From Piscirickettsiaceae bacterium (GTDB lineage: Bacteria > Pseudomonadota > Gammaproteobacteria > Nitrosococcales > Methylophagaceae), in the NCBI GenBank assembly GCA_013215825.1, contig JABSQN010000005.1:62001-126000 (forward strand): 64,000 nucleotides of DNA, given 5' to 3'. A program made the position numbers and the translations under genes. The notes under the pieces were generated by a model that made no database searches, was not told the DNA's origin, and saw nothing but the letters and a program-made list of their open reading frames with translations. Below, one piece after another: positions 39,481-49,878 of the stretch (the first letter of the stretch is position 1; each line of letters opens with the position of its first letter).

Positions 39481-40247
39481 AATTGATCTTTCCAAGCTCT
39501 TAATGCGGTAAATACGGCAAGATCTGTTGTCAATTTTTGTCCTGAGAATTTCTCAACAGCGCGAATAACATCCGCATGATGGCAGCGTAAGAAGGGATTG
39601 CTAGCAAGCTCTAAAGCCAAGTCTGAAGGTAGGCTTGGCATTCCTTTTTGTCGTATGTGCTTGGTATTTTTAATGCGTTGTTGAATGGTTACATTATTAG
39701 GTTCAACCGTCGCTGCAAAACGAAGATTATCTTGGGTGTATTCATGCGCACAATAAATCTTGGTATGCTTTGGTAATTGAGCAATTTTTTGTAATGATGT
39801 ATGAAGCTGTTCAGCGGTACCACTGTGAATTCGTCCACAGCCCGCAGCAAATAAGGTATCACCACAAAACAAGCAATCCTCGATTAGAAAAGCAATATGA
39901 CCTCGGGTGTGTCCGGGCAGTTCTAATACCGTGATAGCAGGGAAATGGTCATTAATAAGTAGTCGATCATTTTCCGTAACAGCATGGTTTAAATGAGGAA
40001 TGTTTTCTTTATTCGAGCCATAAACGGCTAAATCATAATGCTTAAGTAACGGTGTGACACCATCAATATGATCGTGACAGCCATGTGTAATAAGTAATGC
40101 AGCTGGCTCAAATTGATATTGTTCAATCGCATTAATAACAGGTTTAGCCTCGCCAGGATCAACAATTAAAACGTGCTGAGAATTTGGCGCTTGGATTAAC
40201 CAAATATAATTATCTTTAAACGCAGAGATTGCATGTATATTGATCAT
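39477..40247 (-). CDS. gloB: Hydroxyacylglutathione hydrolase (glyoxalase II), one altered metal ligand
   Basis: Hydrolyses S-lactoylglutathione to lactate and glutathione in methylglyoxal detoxification. 256 residues of the metallo-beta-lactamase fold, with C-terminal HAGH domain. The family motif T-H-x-H-x-D-H reads T-H-G-C-H-D-H at residues 54-60, so a Cys (57) takes the place of the second His. The other ligands are present: His in GHTRGHI, Asp in FCGDTLFAAGCGR, His in CAHEYTQDN. It is divergent from yafS, as in E. coli. The altered ligand may change metal content or activity. Confidence 0.92.
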   Translation of the reverse strand: MINIHAISAFKDNYIWLIQAPNSQHVLIVDPGEAKPVINAIEQYQFEPAALLITHGCHDHIDGVTPLLKHYDLAVYGSNKENIPHLNHAVTENDRLLINDHFPAITVLELPGHTRGHIAFLIEDCLFCGDTLFAAGCGRIHSGTAEQLHTSLQKIAQLPKHTKIYCAHEYTQDNLRFAATVEPNNVTIQQRIKNTKHIRQKGMPSLPSDLALELASNPFLRCHHADVIRAVEKFSGQKLTTDLAVFTALRAWKDQF

Positions 40248-40273
40248 AGATTATCGCCATTTGGATAATAAAT

Positions 40274-41005
40274 ATGACTGATTATAAGACGAATAAAGAA
40301 AAAAGAATGTCTAATTGGTGGAAAAGTGCATTGGGTCGGCATGTTTTAGAGCAAGAACGAGCTGTATTGCAATCCTTATCGACGTATTTTGATGGCGATT
40401 ATCAGGTTCAGCTAGGTGTGAAAGAAAAGCTATTGCCCACTGTTGCTGGCGTAAAACAGCAAAAGGTCATGGCGCATTTATCCGATGTTGACGGTTGCAA
40501 TGAAGCCTTGCCCTTCAAATGTTACGGCCTTGATACTTTATTATTAATACACGTTTTAGAATTTTCAGATGATCCGCATCAAGTATTACGTGAGGTTGAA
40601 AGAGTCTTAGTTGCCGATGGTACGGTTATTCTATGTTGCTTCAACCCGTGGAGCTGGTGGGGATTGCGATGCTTATTCTCATGGCAAGATACACCGCCGT
40701 GGAATGGTCATTTCTTTAGACGATCACGAATAAAGGATTGGTTGTCATTATTAAACTTTGAAATAGTGGCCACAGAAAAAGTATTATTTCGTCCACCTGT
40801 TTACTCTGAGAAATGGTTTGCTAAACTAGCACCTATGGAGCGATGGGGAAAACGATTATGGTCGATATTTTCGGGTGTCAGCATTATCGTGGCAACAAAG
40901 CGAACAATTCCGTTAACACCAATTTTCCATCGGTGGCAGACAAAACGATTATTTCCAGCAGCGTTGGCAAATAAACCTGTAATAAAAGAGAAGATAAATG
41001 AATGA
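40274..41005 (+). CDS. yafS: SAM-dependent methyltransferase-like protein YafS
   Basis: 243 residues. It aligns, from memory, with E. coli Yaf[21 protein letters not shown] (methyltransferase motif III area), the [10 protein letters not shown] segment, [11 protein letters not shown] and the C-terminal [10 protein letters not shown]. The glycine-rich SAM motif I is weak, as in the family. The substrate is unknown. The gloB<>yafS-rnhA-dnaQ order is conserved with enterics. The start may be at Met12 (40307). Its 3' end overlaps rnhA by 8 bases. Confidence 0.82.
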   Translation: MTDYKTNKEKRMSNWWKSALGRHVLEQERAVLQSLSTYFDGDYQVQLGVKEKLLPTVAGVKQQKVMAHLSDVDGCNEALPFKCYGLDTLLLIHVLEFSDDPHQVLREVERVLVADGTVILCCFNPWSWWGLRCLFSWQDTPPWNGHFFRRSRIKDWLSLLNFEIVATEKVLFRPPVYSEKWFAKLAPMERWGKRLWSIFSGVSIIVATKRTIPLTPIFHRWQTKRLFPAALANKPVIKEKINE

Positions 41006-41435
41006 AGTAGAAGTGTTCACTGACGGTGCATGTAGTGGTAACCCTGGACCTGGTGGTTGGGGAGCGATTTTGAGATCGAAAGGTGTCGAAAAAGAACTAT
41101 CAGGTGGCGAAAAAGATACAACCAATAATCGCATGGAAATGATGGCAGTAATTGTCGCTTTAGAATCATTAACGCGATCTTGCAACGTTAAGATAACAAC
41201 AGATTCCCAATATGTGATGAAAGGCATGATGGAATGGCTGCCTAACTGGAAAAAACGCAACTGGAAAACCGCAGGCAATAAGCCAGTTAAAAATGTTGAT
41301 CTATGGCAACGCATGGAAAAATCGGCAGAACAGCACACGCTAGAATGGGAATGGGTGCGAGGCCATCAAGGACATGTTGAAAATGAACGTGCGGATCAAT
41401 TGGCAGTAGATGCACGTGAAAAAATAGCGAAATAA
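40998..41435 (+). CDS. rnhA: Ribonuclease HI
   Basis: Cleaves RNA in RNA-DNA hybrids. 145 residues with the four catalytic acids: Asp9 ([16 protein letters not shown]), Glu47 (NNRMEMMA), Asp69 (TDSQYV) and Asp133 (RADQLA), plus His123 (VRGHQGH). The start overlaps the end of yafS. dnaQ follows in the same direction after 9 bases, whereas in E. coli rnhA and dnaQ are divergent. Confidence 0.97.
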   Translation: MNEVEVFTDGACSGNPGPGGWGAILRSKGVEKELSGGEKDTTNNRMEMMAVIVALESLTRSCNVKITTDSQYVMKGMMEWLPNWKKRNWKTAGNKPVKNVDLWQRMEKSAEQHTLEWEWVRGHQGHVENERADQLAVDAREKIAK

Positions 41436-41444
41436 GGCAATCAA

Positions 41445-42170
41445 GTGGCTAAACAGAAAACAAGACAAATTGTATTAGATACAGAAACGACCGGCCTGAG
41501 TACGGCAGATGATCACCGTATTATTGAAATCGGTTGTGTGGAACTGATTAATCGTCGTTTAACGGGGGAAACCTTTCATCAATATATAAACCCTGAGCGA
41601 GAAAGTGATGCTGGTGCATTGGAAGTGCATGGCATTACCAATGAATCGCTGTTAAATAAACCTAAATTTGCTGAAATTGCCGATGATTTTATGCGGTTTA
41701 TTGATGGTGCGGAATTGATTATCCACAATGCACCGTTTGATCTTGGATTTTTGAACCATGAGCTAGCCAAGCTTAAAATAAAGAAACAGCGTGTTCAGGA
41801 TGTTAGTACGATCTTAGACACACTGAAACTCGCACGTGACAAACATCCTGGACAGAAGAACAATCTTGATGCCCTATGTCGACGCTATGATGTTGATAAT
41901 TCAAATCGTGAATTGCACGGCGCCTTACTCGATGCGGAGATCTTGGCGGATGTTTATTTAGCAATGACCGGTGGGCAAGTCAGTTTGTTACTTGCGGCAA
42001 CAGAATCTGAAGATAATAGAAATTCAAATGCAACGAAGGCAATTAAAGCGAAAAAGCGTGGCACTTTACGAGTCATTAAAGCAAATAACGATGAAATAAC
42101 AGCACATAATGAAAACCTGCAACAATTGAATGACGTTAGTGGCGGTCAATGTGTGTGGCTGCGAGAGTAA
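41445..42170 (+). CDS. dnaQ: DNA polymerase III epsilon subunit, 3'-5' exonuclease
   Basis: Proofreading exonuclease of the replicative polymerase. 241 residues: Exo I IVLDTETTGLS with Asp12 and Glu14, Exo II IIHNAPFDLGFLNHEL and Exo III HGALLDAEILADVY. The C-terminus should bind the alpha subunit; the tail contains a QVSLLL segment typical of epsilon, which resembles a clamp-binding motif. The start is GTG with AAGG 7 bases upstream. Confidence 0.95.
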   Translation: MAKQKTRQIVLDTETTGLSTADDHRIIEIGCVELINRRLTGETFHQYINPERESDAGALEVHGITNESLLNKPKFAEIADDFMRFIDGAELIIHNAPFDLGFLNHELAKLKIKKQRVQDVSTILDTLKLARDKHPGQKNNLDALCRRYDVDNSNRELHGALLDAEILADVYLAMTGGQVSLLLAATESEDNRNSNATKAIKAKKRGTLRVIKANNDEITAHNENLQQLNDVSGGQCVWLRE

Positions 42171-42197
42171 ATAAATCATTAAAAATAGTGATTTGCG

Positions 42198-42225
42198 CTT
42201 GAAATCAGTTTTTTTGACCCCAAAT
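42198..42225 (+). promoter_or_regulatory. Sigma-32 (RpoH) type heat-shock promoter of grpE
   Basis: CTTGAAA at 42198-42204 and CCCCAAAT at 42218-42225 are separated by 14 bases after CTTGAA. This fits the RpoH consensus CTTGAAA-N11-14-CCCCATNT. It lies 38 bases before the grpE start codon. Confidence 0.85.
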
Positions 42226-42262
42226 AACTGAATTGTGAATAGTAATCCGGAAATATGGAATC

Positions 42263-42799
42263 ATGAGTAACGAAGAAATCGAAAACACAGAGCCTGAAAA
42301 TACTGAAGAATCAGGTGTTGAAGTAGAAATTAATGACGATCCAACAGCCTTGTTGGAAGATGCACGAAACAAAGCCGATGAGCATTGGAATGAATTACTC
42401 CGTGCCCGAGCTGATATGGAAAACCTACGTCGGCGTCAATCACGTGATTTAGAAAATGCCCACAAACGTGCACTGGATAAATTTGTGTCAGAACTACTTC
42501 CTGTATACGACAGCATGGATTTAGGGCTCAATGCCGCTAACGCTGAAGATGCCTCTCTAGAAACGGTACGTGAAGGCCTAGATATGACAATGAAGATATT
42601 CTTGTCATCAATCACTAAGTTTGGTTTAGAGCAAGTTGTCCCAGAAAAAGGTGATGACTTTGATCCTGAGCAACATCAAGCCATGGCAATGCAGGTCGTT
42701 GAGGGTGTTGAAGCTAATAAAGTTTTAACTGTGGCTCAAAAAGGCTTCCAATTTAATGGCAGATTGTTACGTCCTGCAATGGTTGTTGTTTCTCAATAA
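42263..42799 (+). CDS. grpE: Nucleotide exchange factor GrpE
   Basis: Releases ADP from DnaK. 178 residues: acidic N-terminus (1-35), a long helix with LLRARADMENLRRRQSRDLENA and a C-terminal beta domain with PEQHQAMAMQVVEG and GRLLRPAMVVV. It is preceded by a sigma-32-like promoter and followed by dnaK with a separate sigma-32-like promoter between them. Confidence 0.97.
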   Translation: MSNEEIENTEPENTEESGVEVEINDDPTALLEDARNKADEHWNELLRARADMENLRRRQSRDLENAHKRALDKFVSELLPVYDSMDLGLNAANAEDASLETVREGLDMTMKIFLSSITKFGLEQVVPEKGDDFDPEQHQAMAMQVVEGVEANKVLTVAQKGFQFNGRLLRPAMVVVSQ

Positions 42800-42893
42800 G
42801 CTTTTACGAGCAGTATTTTTTCTTGCCTTGATAAAAAATACAGCACGTAAAAAGACAACTATTTATATTAAAAACAATAAAGTGGCTTTAGGG

Positions 42894-42921
42894 CTTGAAA
42901 TTTTATTTCGCCCCCCCACTT
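42894..42921 (+). promoter_or_regulatory. Sigma-32 (RpoH) type heat-shock promoter of dnaK
   Basis: CTTGAAA at 42894-42900 and CCCCACTT at 42914-42921 (within a run of seven C) have the same spacing as the grpE promoter, 14 bases after CTTGAA. It lies 55 bases before the chosen dnaK start. Confidence 0.83.
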
Positions 42922-42975
42922 GTTAATCAACAGCTGGTGTAACCGGCAAGAATTTAAGAATAATGGAGAATGAGA

Positions 42976-44892
42976 ATGGGTAGAATTATTGGTATTGATT
43001 TAGGAACAACAAACTCATGTGTTGCTGTTCTAGAAGATGGTAAACCACGTGTAATTGAAAACAGTGAAGGCGATCGTACCACTCCTTCAATTGTTGCTTT
43101 TACCAAAGATGATGAAGTGATTGTTGGTCAATCAGCAAAACGTCAAGCGGTAACAAATCCTAAAAACACCTTATTTGCTATCAAGCGTTTAATTGGTCGT
43201 AAATTTAAAGATGATGTTGTACAGCGTGATATTGATATGGTGCCTTACACCATTGCTGAAGCTGACAACGGTGATGCTTGGGTTGATGCCAATGGTAAAA
43301 AAATGGCACCACCTGAGATTTCTGCACGTGTTTTGATGAAAATGAAAAAAACAGCAGAAGACTTTTTGGGTGAAGAAGTAACGGAAGCTGTTGTCACTGT
43401 TCCTGCATATTTCAATGACTCACAACGTCAAGCAACTAAAGACGCCGGTAAAATTGCTGGTTTAGAAGTTAAACGTATTATCAATGAGCCAACAGCCGCT
43501 GCATTAGCTTACGGTATGGATAAAAAACGTGGTGATTCTACTATCGTTGTTTATGATTTAGGTGGTGGTACATTTGATATCTCTGTTATCGAAATTGCAG
43601 ACATCGAAGGTGAGCATCAGTTTGAAGTATTAGCGACAAATGGTGATACATTCTTAGGTGGTGAAGATTTCGATCAACGCGTTATTGAATTTTTAGTAGA
43701 CGAATTCAAAAAAGACCAAGGTATTGATTTATCAAAAGATCCTTTAGCATTACAACGCTTAAAAGATGCGGCTGAGAAAGCAAAAATTGAGCTTTCTTCA
43801 AGCGAGCAAACAGACATTAACTTGCCGTATGTAACAGCTGATGCATCAGGTCCTAAACATTTAGAAGTACGTTTAACACGTGCTAAGTTAGAATCATTGG
43901 TTGAAGATTTAGTTGAACGTAGCCTTGCGCCGTGTAAGCAAGCAATCAAAGATTCAGGCTTATCTATGGATGAGATTGATGATGTTATCTTGGTCGGTGG
44001 TCAAACACGTATGCCAATGGTACAAGCTGCTGTAGAAAAAATGTTTGGCAAAGAGCCTCGTAAAGATGTAAACCCTGATGAAGCTGTGGCTTCTGGTGCG
44101 GCAATTCAAGCGGCAGTATTAGCGGGCGAAGTTAAAGATGTCTTGTTACTTGATGTAACGCCATTGAGCTTAGGTATTGAGACTATGGGCGGCATCATGA
44201 CGAAATTGGTTGAGAAAAATACAACCATTCCGACGAAAGCGAACCAAACATTCTCAACTGCAGATGATAATCAACCAGCAGTAACAATTCACGTACTTCA
44301 AGGTGAGCGTGAAGTGGCATCGGGTAATAAATCATTAGGTCGTTTTGACTTATCTGATATTCCACCTGCACCACGTGGCCAACCACAAATTGAAGTGGCA
44401 TTTGATATTGATGCCAACGGTATTTTGAATGTATCTGCGAAAGATAAAGTAACAGGTAAAGAGCAATCTATCGTCATCAAAGCATCAAGTGGCTTGTCTG
44501 ATGAAGAAGTTGAAAAAATGGTTCAAGATGCGGAAGCGCATGCGGAAGATGATCGTAAGTTCCAAGAATTAGTCACTGTGCGTAATACCGCTGATGGCTT
44601 AATTCACTCAACTAAGAAATCAATTACTGACTTGGGTGACAAGTTAGATGCTGATGAAAAAGTGAAAATTGAAGCAGCCGTTGACGCTTTAGAAGAAGCG
44701 GTTAAAGGTGACGATAAAGATGATATCGAAGCTAAAACAACGGCACTGACAGAAGCGTCTGGTAAATTAGCAGAACAAGCCTATGCAGAAAATGCAGAAG
44801 CAGGTTCAGCGCCAGAAGGTGAAGCAACAGCAGAAGCGGCTGATGATGTTGTTGATGCTGAGTTTGAAGAAGTTGAAGACGATAAAAAATAA
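42976..44892 (+). CDS. dnaK: Chaperone DnaK (Hsp70)
   Basis: ATP-dependent folding chaperone. 638 residues from [18 protein letters not shown]; a start 6 bases earlier (MRMGRI) is possible, but GGAG at 42964 favours 42976. The nucleotide-binding domain holds [15 protein letters not shown] and [14 protein letters not shown], the linker is [14 protein letters not shown], and the substrate domain and lid follow, ending with an acidic EEVEDDKK tail. Sigma-32-like control. Confidence 0.98.
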   Translation: MGRIIGIDLGTTNSCVAVLEDGKPRVIENSEGDRTTPSIVAFTKDDEVIVGQSAKRQAVTNPKNTLFAIKRLIGRKFKDDVVQRDIDMVPYTIAEADNGDAWVDANGKKMAPPEISARVLMKMKKTAEDFLGEEVTEAVVTVPAYFNDSQRQATKDAGKIAGLEVKRIINEPTAAALAYGMDKKRGDSTIVVYDLGGGTFDISVIEIADIEGEHQFEVLATNGDTFLGGEDFDQRVIEFLVDEFKKDQGIDLSKDPLALQRLKDAAEKAKIELSSSEQTDINLPYVTADASGPKHLEVRLTRAKLESLVEDLVERSLAPCKQAIKDSGLSMDEIDDVILVGGQTRMPMVQAAVEKMFGKEPRKDVNPDEAVASGAAIQAAVLAGEVKDVLLLDVTPLSLGIETMGGIMTKLVEKNTTIPTKANQTFSTADDNQPAVTIHVLQGEREVASGNKSLGRFDLSDIPPAPRGQPQIEVAFDIDANGILNVSAKDKVTGKEQSIVIKASSGLSDEEVEKMVQDAEAHAEDDRKFQELVTVRNTADGLIHSTKKSITDLGDKLDADEKVKIEAAVDALEEAVKGDDKDDIEAKTTALTEASGKLAEQAYAENAEAGSAPEGEATAEAADDVVDAEFEEVEDDKK

Positions 44893-44916
44893 TCTTAATT
44901 TAGATTATTAAAAATC

Positions 44917-44950
44917 AAAACAGGCGAGGGTTTTACCCTCGCCTGTTTTG
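44917..44950 (+). terminator. Strong hairpin with T-run between dnaK and dnaJ
   Basis: AAAACAGGCGAGGG and CCCTCGCCTGTTTT form a perfect 14-base stem with loop TTTTA; the arm ends in TTTT and continues GTTG. It lies 24 bases after the dnaK stop and 31 before dnaJ. It probably reduces dnaJ expression relative to dnaK, either as a partial terminator or as an mRNA processing/stability hairpin. Confidence 0.85.
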
Positions 44951-44980
44951 TTGTATTTAAAAGATGGGCAAAGTAAGCTA

Positions 44981-46090
44981 ATGGAAAAACAAGATTATTA
45001 TGAAACACTGGGCGTATCACGCACGGCAACGGCGGCAGAATTAAAAAAAGCCTATCGTCGGATGGCAATGAAGTATCACCCGGATCGTAATCCTGATAAT
45101 GCCGATGCCGAGGCGCATTTCAAAGAAGCTAAAGAAGCGTATGAGATGTTATCTGACGCTCAAAAACGTGCTGCTTACGATCAGTTTGGTCATGCCGGTG
45201 TCGATCAATCTGCTGGTGGACATCGAGGCGGTGGTGCTGGCGGTTTTAGTGATATTTTCGGTGATGTGTTTAATGATATCTTTGGTGCATCAGGCGGTGG
45301 ACGACGAAATTATCGTGGTGCAGATTTACGTTATCACTTAGATTTGTCGCTTGAAGATGCTGTTGCTGGTACAACCGTAAAAATTCGAATTCCCGTTCAT
45401 CTAAATTGTAAAACCTGTGATGGTAGTGGTGCTAAAAAAGGTACAAAACCTGTTACGTGTACAACTTGTGCCGGCCATGGTCAGGTACGAATTCAACAGG
45501 GTTTCTTTGCCGTGCAACAACCGTGTCCACACTGTCATGGTACTGGACAAATGATTAAAGAATCTTGCCGTGATTGTCATGGTGAGGGTCAAATTGAAGA
45601 ACATAAAACACTCTCTGTTAAAGTTCCACCAGGTGTTGATACTGGCGATCGTATTCGTCTTTCAGGGGAAGGTGAAGCGGGTACTAACGGTGCTGAAGCT
45701 GGTGATTTGTATGTTGAAGTACAGGTGCAGCACCATGATGTCTTTACGCGCGATGGCAGTCATTTATATTGTGAAATGCCAATTAGTTTTGTCACAGCAA
45801 GCTTAGGCGGAGATCTTGAAGTGCCGACCTTAGCAGGTAAAGCGAGCTTAAAAATACCTGAAGGTACGCAAACCGGGCAACAATTTAGATTGCGCGGCAA
45901 AGGTGTAAAGCCTGTGCGTGGTGGTGCGGTGGGTGATTTAATGTGTAGAGTTGTGATAGAAACCCCCGTAAAATTATCAAGTAGACAAAAAGAGATATTG
46001 CAAGAATTTGATGAAACCATGCAGGGCAGTCATAAACACAGTCCCAAACACAGTACATGGTTAGATGCAGTTAAAAAGTTCTTTGATTAA
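44981..46090 (+). CDS. dnaJ: Co-chaperone DnaJ (Hsp40)
   Basis: Delivers substrates to DnaK and stimulates its ATPase. The start at 44981 ([14 protein letters not shown]) gives 369 residues; the frame extends upstream to 44948 but that part overlaps the terminator hairpin. It has the J domain with HPD (YHPDRNPDN), the G/F region, four zinc-binding CxxCxGxG repeats ([32 protein letters not shown]) and the C-terminal beta domains. Confidence 0.97.
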   Translation: MEKQDYYETLGVSRTATAAELKKAYRRMAMKYHPDRNPDNADAEAHFKEAKEAYEMLSDAQKRAAYDQFGHAGVDQSAGGHRGGGAGGFSDIFGDVFNDIFGASGGGRRNYRGADLRYHLDLSLEDAVAGTTVKIRIPVHLNCKTCDGSGAKKGTKPVTCTTCAGHGQVRIQQGFFAVQQPCPHCHGTGQMIKESCRDCHGEGQIEEHKTLSVKVPPGVDTGDRIRLSGEGEAGTNGAEAGDLYVEVQVQHHDVFTRDGSHLYCEMPISFVTASLGGDLEVPTLAGKASLKIPEGTQTGQQFRLRGKGVKPVRGGAVGDLMCRVVIETPVKLSSRQKEILQEFDETMQGSHKHSPKHSTWLDAVKKFFD

Positions 46091-46096
46091 GGATGA

Positions 46097-46912
<816 letters not shown>

Positions 46913-47485
46913 TCAATAGAGTGCGGCGGATTTTCTAGCTTTTTTAGCCCCTGAGGAATTGCCAGTTTCTTCTCTAATATCAGCAATTAATAACCAAAAC
47001 CGTCTTAGTTGTGCTGCTTGTCCTTGCACAATTGAAACACCTTTCAGGGCAACTTGTTCCGCCAAGCCATAATCTTGCAAATCACGATGAATATTCGCTA
47101 AGGCATAATAAACATCTGGATCTTGCGGTGCAATGCGTTGAGCACGTTGTAAGCTGGATTGGGCCGCACGAGGGTTGCCATTGTTGTTTGCTTGTTGTGC
47201 AGATGCTAATAAAGCAATGACGGCAGGACTTTGCTTCTTTTGTGCAATTGTTGTTGGTGAAACTGGCACTGAGACCGTGGCTTTATTTTTAATGGTTTGT
47301 GGATTATCTTGAGGTACAGCAACGGTTCTACTACCCTCAGTAATGCGAGTATCTTCAAGCTGTTTTCTAGTTTCGGTACGATCTTCAGTGGGTATGTTGC
47401 TGTTTGTTACTGGCAGAGTGGAGCAAGAAGATATTCCCACAATAAGCGTGATTGTAAGCGAACGTATAAGTATTTTTAAAACCAT
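46913..47485 (-). CDS. TPR lipoprotein next to PBP1b, LpoP-like
   Basis: 190 residues. The lipoprotein signal ends at GISSC (Cys21). A Thr/Pro/Gln-rich linker (about 22-85) would span the periplasm, and two to three TPR units form the C-terminus (AAQSSLQRAQRIAPQDPDVYYAL, then HRDLQDYGLAEQVALKG). It overlaps the end of the PBP1b gene by 10 bases, so the two are coupled. A TPR lipoprotein beside the PBP1b gene is the arrangement of LpoP, the PBP1b activator of Pseudomonas aeruginosa. That role is inferred from architecture and context. Confidence 0.72.
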   Translation of the reverse strand: MVLKILIRSLTITLIVGISSCSTLPVTNSNIPTEDRTETRKQLEDTRITEGSRTVAVPQDNPQTIKNKATVSVPVSPTTIAQKKQSPAVIALLASAQQANNNGNPRAAQSSLQRAQRIAPQDPDVYYALANIHRDLQDYGLAEQVALKGVSIVQGQAAQLRRFWLLIADIREETGNSSGAKKARKSAALY

Positions 47486-49824
47486 TGTTTAATCCAATCT
47501 ATAGACTTTGATATTGGCTGCTCTTTTTTAGAGGCACAAGCCGTTGTTTCTGTGGGTGCGGTACCAATCAAAAAAGGCATTTTCTGTGCATTGTCACATA
47601 GTTCGGCTGAACGCAGTCCATTTTGTTGGTCAATCCAATGATATTCAATATCTTTAGGTGTTGCAGCAATAAATGATTCCAATGTTTCAGACTTCATATA
47701 CGCGATCCACGCCTGTAATGCACCTCGAGTAGATGTGAAAGGTAAAGGCGCATTATCATCTCGTCCTAGCCAGACAACGGCAAGTCGATTATCAGTGAAC
47801 CCTGCAAACCAGGTGTCTCGTTGGTCGTTAGAGGTACCCGTTTTACCCGCAGTACTCATCGTGGTGGGAAGCTGATTATAAATGGAACGTGCAGTACCTG
47901 AGCGTGTAACTTCTTGCAGCATATACTGCAATAAATGAATTGAATTAGGATCAATAGTTTGCTGTAGCCGAAAAGGATAGCGTGATAATTCCTGTCCAGT
48001 ACTATCTGTTACGATTCTGATAGCGCGAAGTGGTATTTGAAAACCATTTGCGGCTATAGTTTGATACATTCCTGCAAGCTCTAAGGGTGATAATCCTTGA
48101 GCACCTAGTAGTAATGATGGATAAGGTTTCAATGATTTTGACACACCCAAACGGCGTAGCGTATCCAAGACCTTATCAAGCCCGAGCGACATGCCGAGAC
48201 GGGCAGCTGGAATATTATAAGATTTTGTTAATGCGGTATGTAATTGCACATCGCCATGTGATTTGTTGTCAAAGTTTTTAGGCTGCCAAACCTGTCCATC
48301 TTTCATTGTCAGGCTATAAGGTGAATCATCTAATGTGCTGGCCAGTGTATAACCTTGTTCAATCGCTGTTAAGTAAATAGCGGGCTTAATCAATGAGCCA
48401 ACAGGACGGGCAGAATCCAATGCACGATTGAAGCCTTGATATCGCGTGTTTTTGCCGCCGACAATGGCAATCACTTCGCCTGTTTGGGGTGCGGTTACTA
48501 CCATGCTGCCCTGCAAGTTATTTACTTTTTTACCGTATTGTTTTTCTAGCCTATTAATTGTACCAACTAAGGCCGATTCCGCTTTGTTTTGAGCGATAGG
48601 ATTTAAGCTGGTGAATATGCGTAAACCTTCGGAGCTTAGATCATCATTATTATAATTCTTTTGTAATTGACGTTTTACCAAGTCTAAATAAGCAGGGTAA
48701 GCGCCTTTTAATAAACTGGTTTGTTTGACAACACCTAGCTTAGAATTTACTGCCTGTTGATATTGTTGAACGGTGATTGAACTTTGATCCTTCAATACCC
48801 TAAGTACAAGATCTCGTCGTTTTTTTGCCCGTTCGGGGTGGCGGCGTGGATTGTAATACGATGCACCTTTAACCAAGCCCGCTAATAAGGCGAGTTGATG
48901 CAGTTTTAGTTCTTGAATTGGTTGAGCAAAGTAATACTGTGCCGCTAAGCCAAAACCATGAATGGCCCGTGCACCTTCCTGCCCCAAATACACTTCATTA
49001 AGATACGCTTCGAGGATTTCATCTTTGCTGTAATGTAACTCTAATAATAATGCCATCGGGATTTCTAATAGCTTACGTGCCAAGCTCTTATCCGATGTTA
49101 AATAGAAGTTCTTAATCAATTGTTGTGTCAGCGTGCTGCCACCTTGAACAAAACGACCTGCACGAATATTAGCCACCATTGCACGGCTAATGCCTTTCAA
49201 TGAAATACCAAGATGATTGTAAAAGTCACGATCTTCAATCGCAATCAAAGCATCAGTTAAACCTTGCGGCGTTTCTGATAGCTGAATTAGATCACGATCT
49301 TCATTATTAAGAGGATAAATACCACCGATTAACACGGGCTCTAGGCGAACAAGTGCCAGTGACATACCCTGATAATTACTGATATTACTCAAGGTTGAAT
49401 TAGAAAATTGGAGTATTAAATGTTGTGCAGGTTCAAAACTGTCAGGAAATTGAAAGCCACGGGTAGAAATAATGGCTTTGCTTGCTGAAAACTCAACCTG
49501 ACCGGGAAGTCGTACTTTTTTTACAAATTGATAACCAAGGCCACGTAGCTCTATTTTTAATTCATCAAGAGAGAGTGGTGAGCCTGCATAAAGCTCTAAA
49601 GGGCGAGCATACACCTTGGCGGGTAATGCCCAACGCTTGCCTTCAAATTGATGTCTAATATAAGTATCAAGGTATAAGCCGCCTAAGCTAGCTAAGACAA
49701 TAAGTGAAAATAGTGTTTTGAATAAAAAAGAAATAAATTTACTTTTAAATTCTGGTTTTACTATTTTTTTGCTTCGAGTCAATCGTCGTCGAGTTGCTTT
49801 CTTAGTGGGTTTCTTTGCTGCCAT
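47476..49824 (-). CDS. mrcB: Penicillin-binding protein 1b
   Basis: Bifunctional peptidoglycan glycosyltransferase/transpeptidase. 782 residues: basic cytoplasmic tail (1-30), one membrane helix (about 32-50), a UB2H-like domain (about 60-150) characteristic of PBP1b, a GT51 domain (about 180-350; IEDRDFYNHLGISLKGISRA with catalytic Glu, GGSTLTQQLIKN, LNEVYLGQ) and a transpeptidase with SxxK (PVGSLIKP), SYN and KTGT (AGKTGTSNDQRD). An LpoP-like partner overlaps its 3' end. Confidence 0.94.
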   Translation of the reverse strand: MAAKKPTKKATRRRLTRSKKIVKPEFKSKFISFLFKTLFSLIVLASLGGLYLDTYIRHQFEGKRWALPAKVYARPLELYAGSPLSLDELKIELRGLGYQFVKKVRLPGQVEFSASKAIISTRGFQFPDSFEPAQHLILQFSNSTLSNISNYQGMSLALVRLEPVLIGGIYPLNNEDRDLIQLSETPQGLTDALIAIEDRDFYNHLGISLKGISRAMVANIRAGRFVQGGSTLTQQLIKNFYLTSDKSLARKLLEIPMALLLELHYSKDEILEAYLNEVYLGQEGARAIHGFGLAAQYYFAQPIQELKLHQLALLAGLVKGASYYNPRRHPERAKKRRDLVLRVLKDQSSITVQQYQQAVNSKLGVVKQTSLLKGAYPAYLDLVKRQLQKNYNNDDLSSEGLRIFTSLNPIAQNKAESALVGTINRLEKQYGKKVNNLQGSMVVTAPQTGEVIAIVGGKNTRYQGFNRALDSARPVGSLIKPAIYLTAIEQGYTLASTLDDSPYSLTMKDGQVWQPKNFDNKSHGDVQLHTALTKSYNIPAARLGMSLGLDKVLDTLRRLGVSKSLKPYPSLLLGAQGLSPLELAGMYQTIAANGFQIPLRAIRIVTDSTGQELSRYPFRLQQTIDPNSIHLLQYMLQEVTRSGTARSIYNQLPTTMSTAGKTGTSNDQRDTWFAGFTDNRLAVVWLGRDDNAPLPFTSTRGALQAWIAYMKSETLESFIAATPKDIEYHWIDQQNGLRSAELCDNAQKMPFLIGTAPTETTACASKKEQPISKSIDWIKQWF

Positions 49825-49878
49825 AGAGTGGTTTTACTGTTTAGTTAAAAGGTGGTGTGGCACTATTGCAGCTAGTTC

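Noticed and set aside
44948-44980. Upstream start for dnaJ
   Set aside because: The extra codons overlap the terminator hairpin after dnaK and are not part of the J domain.
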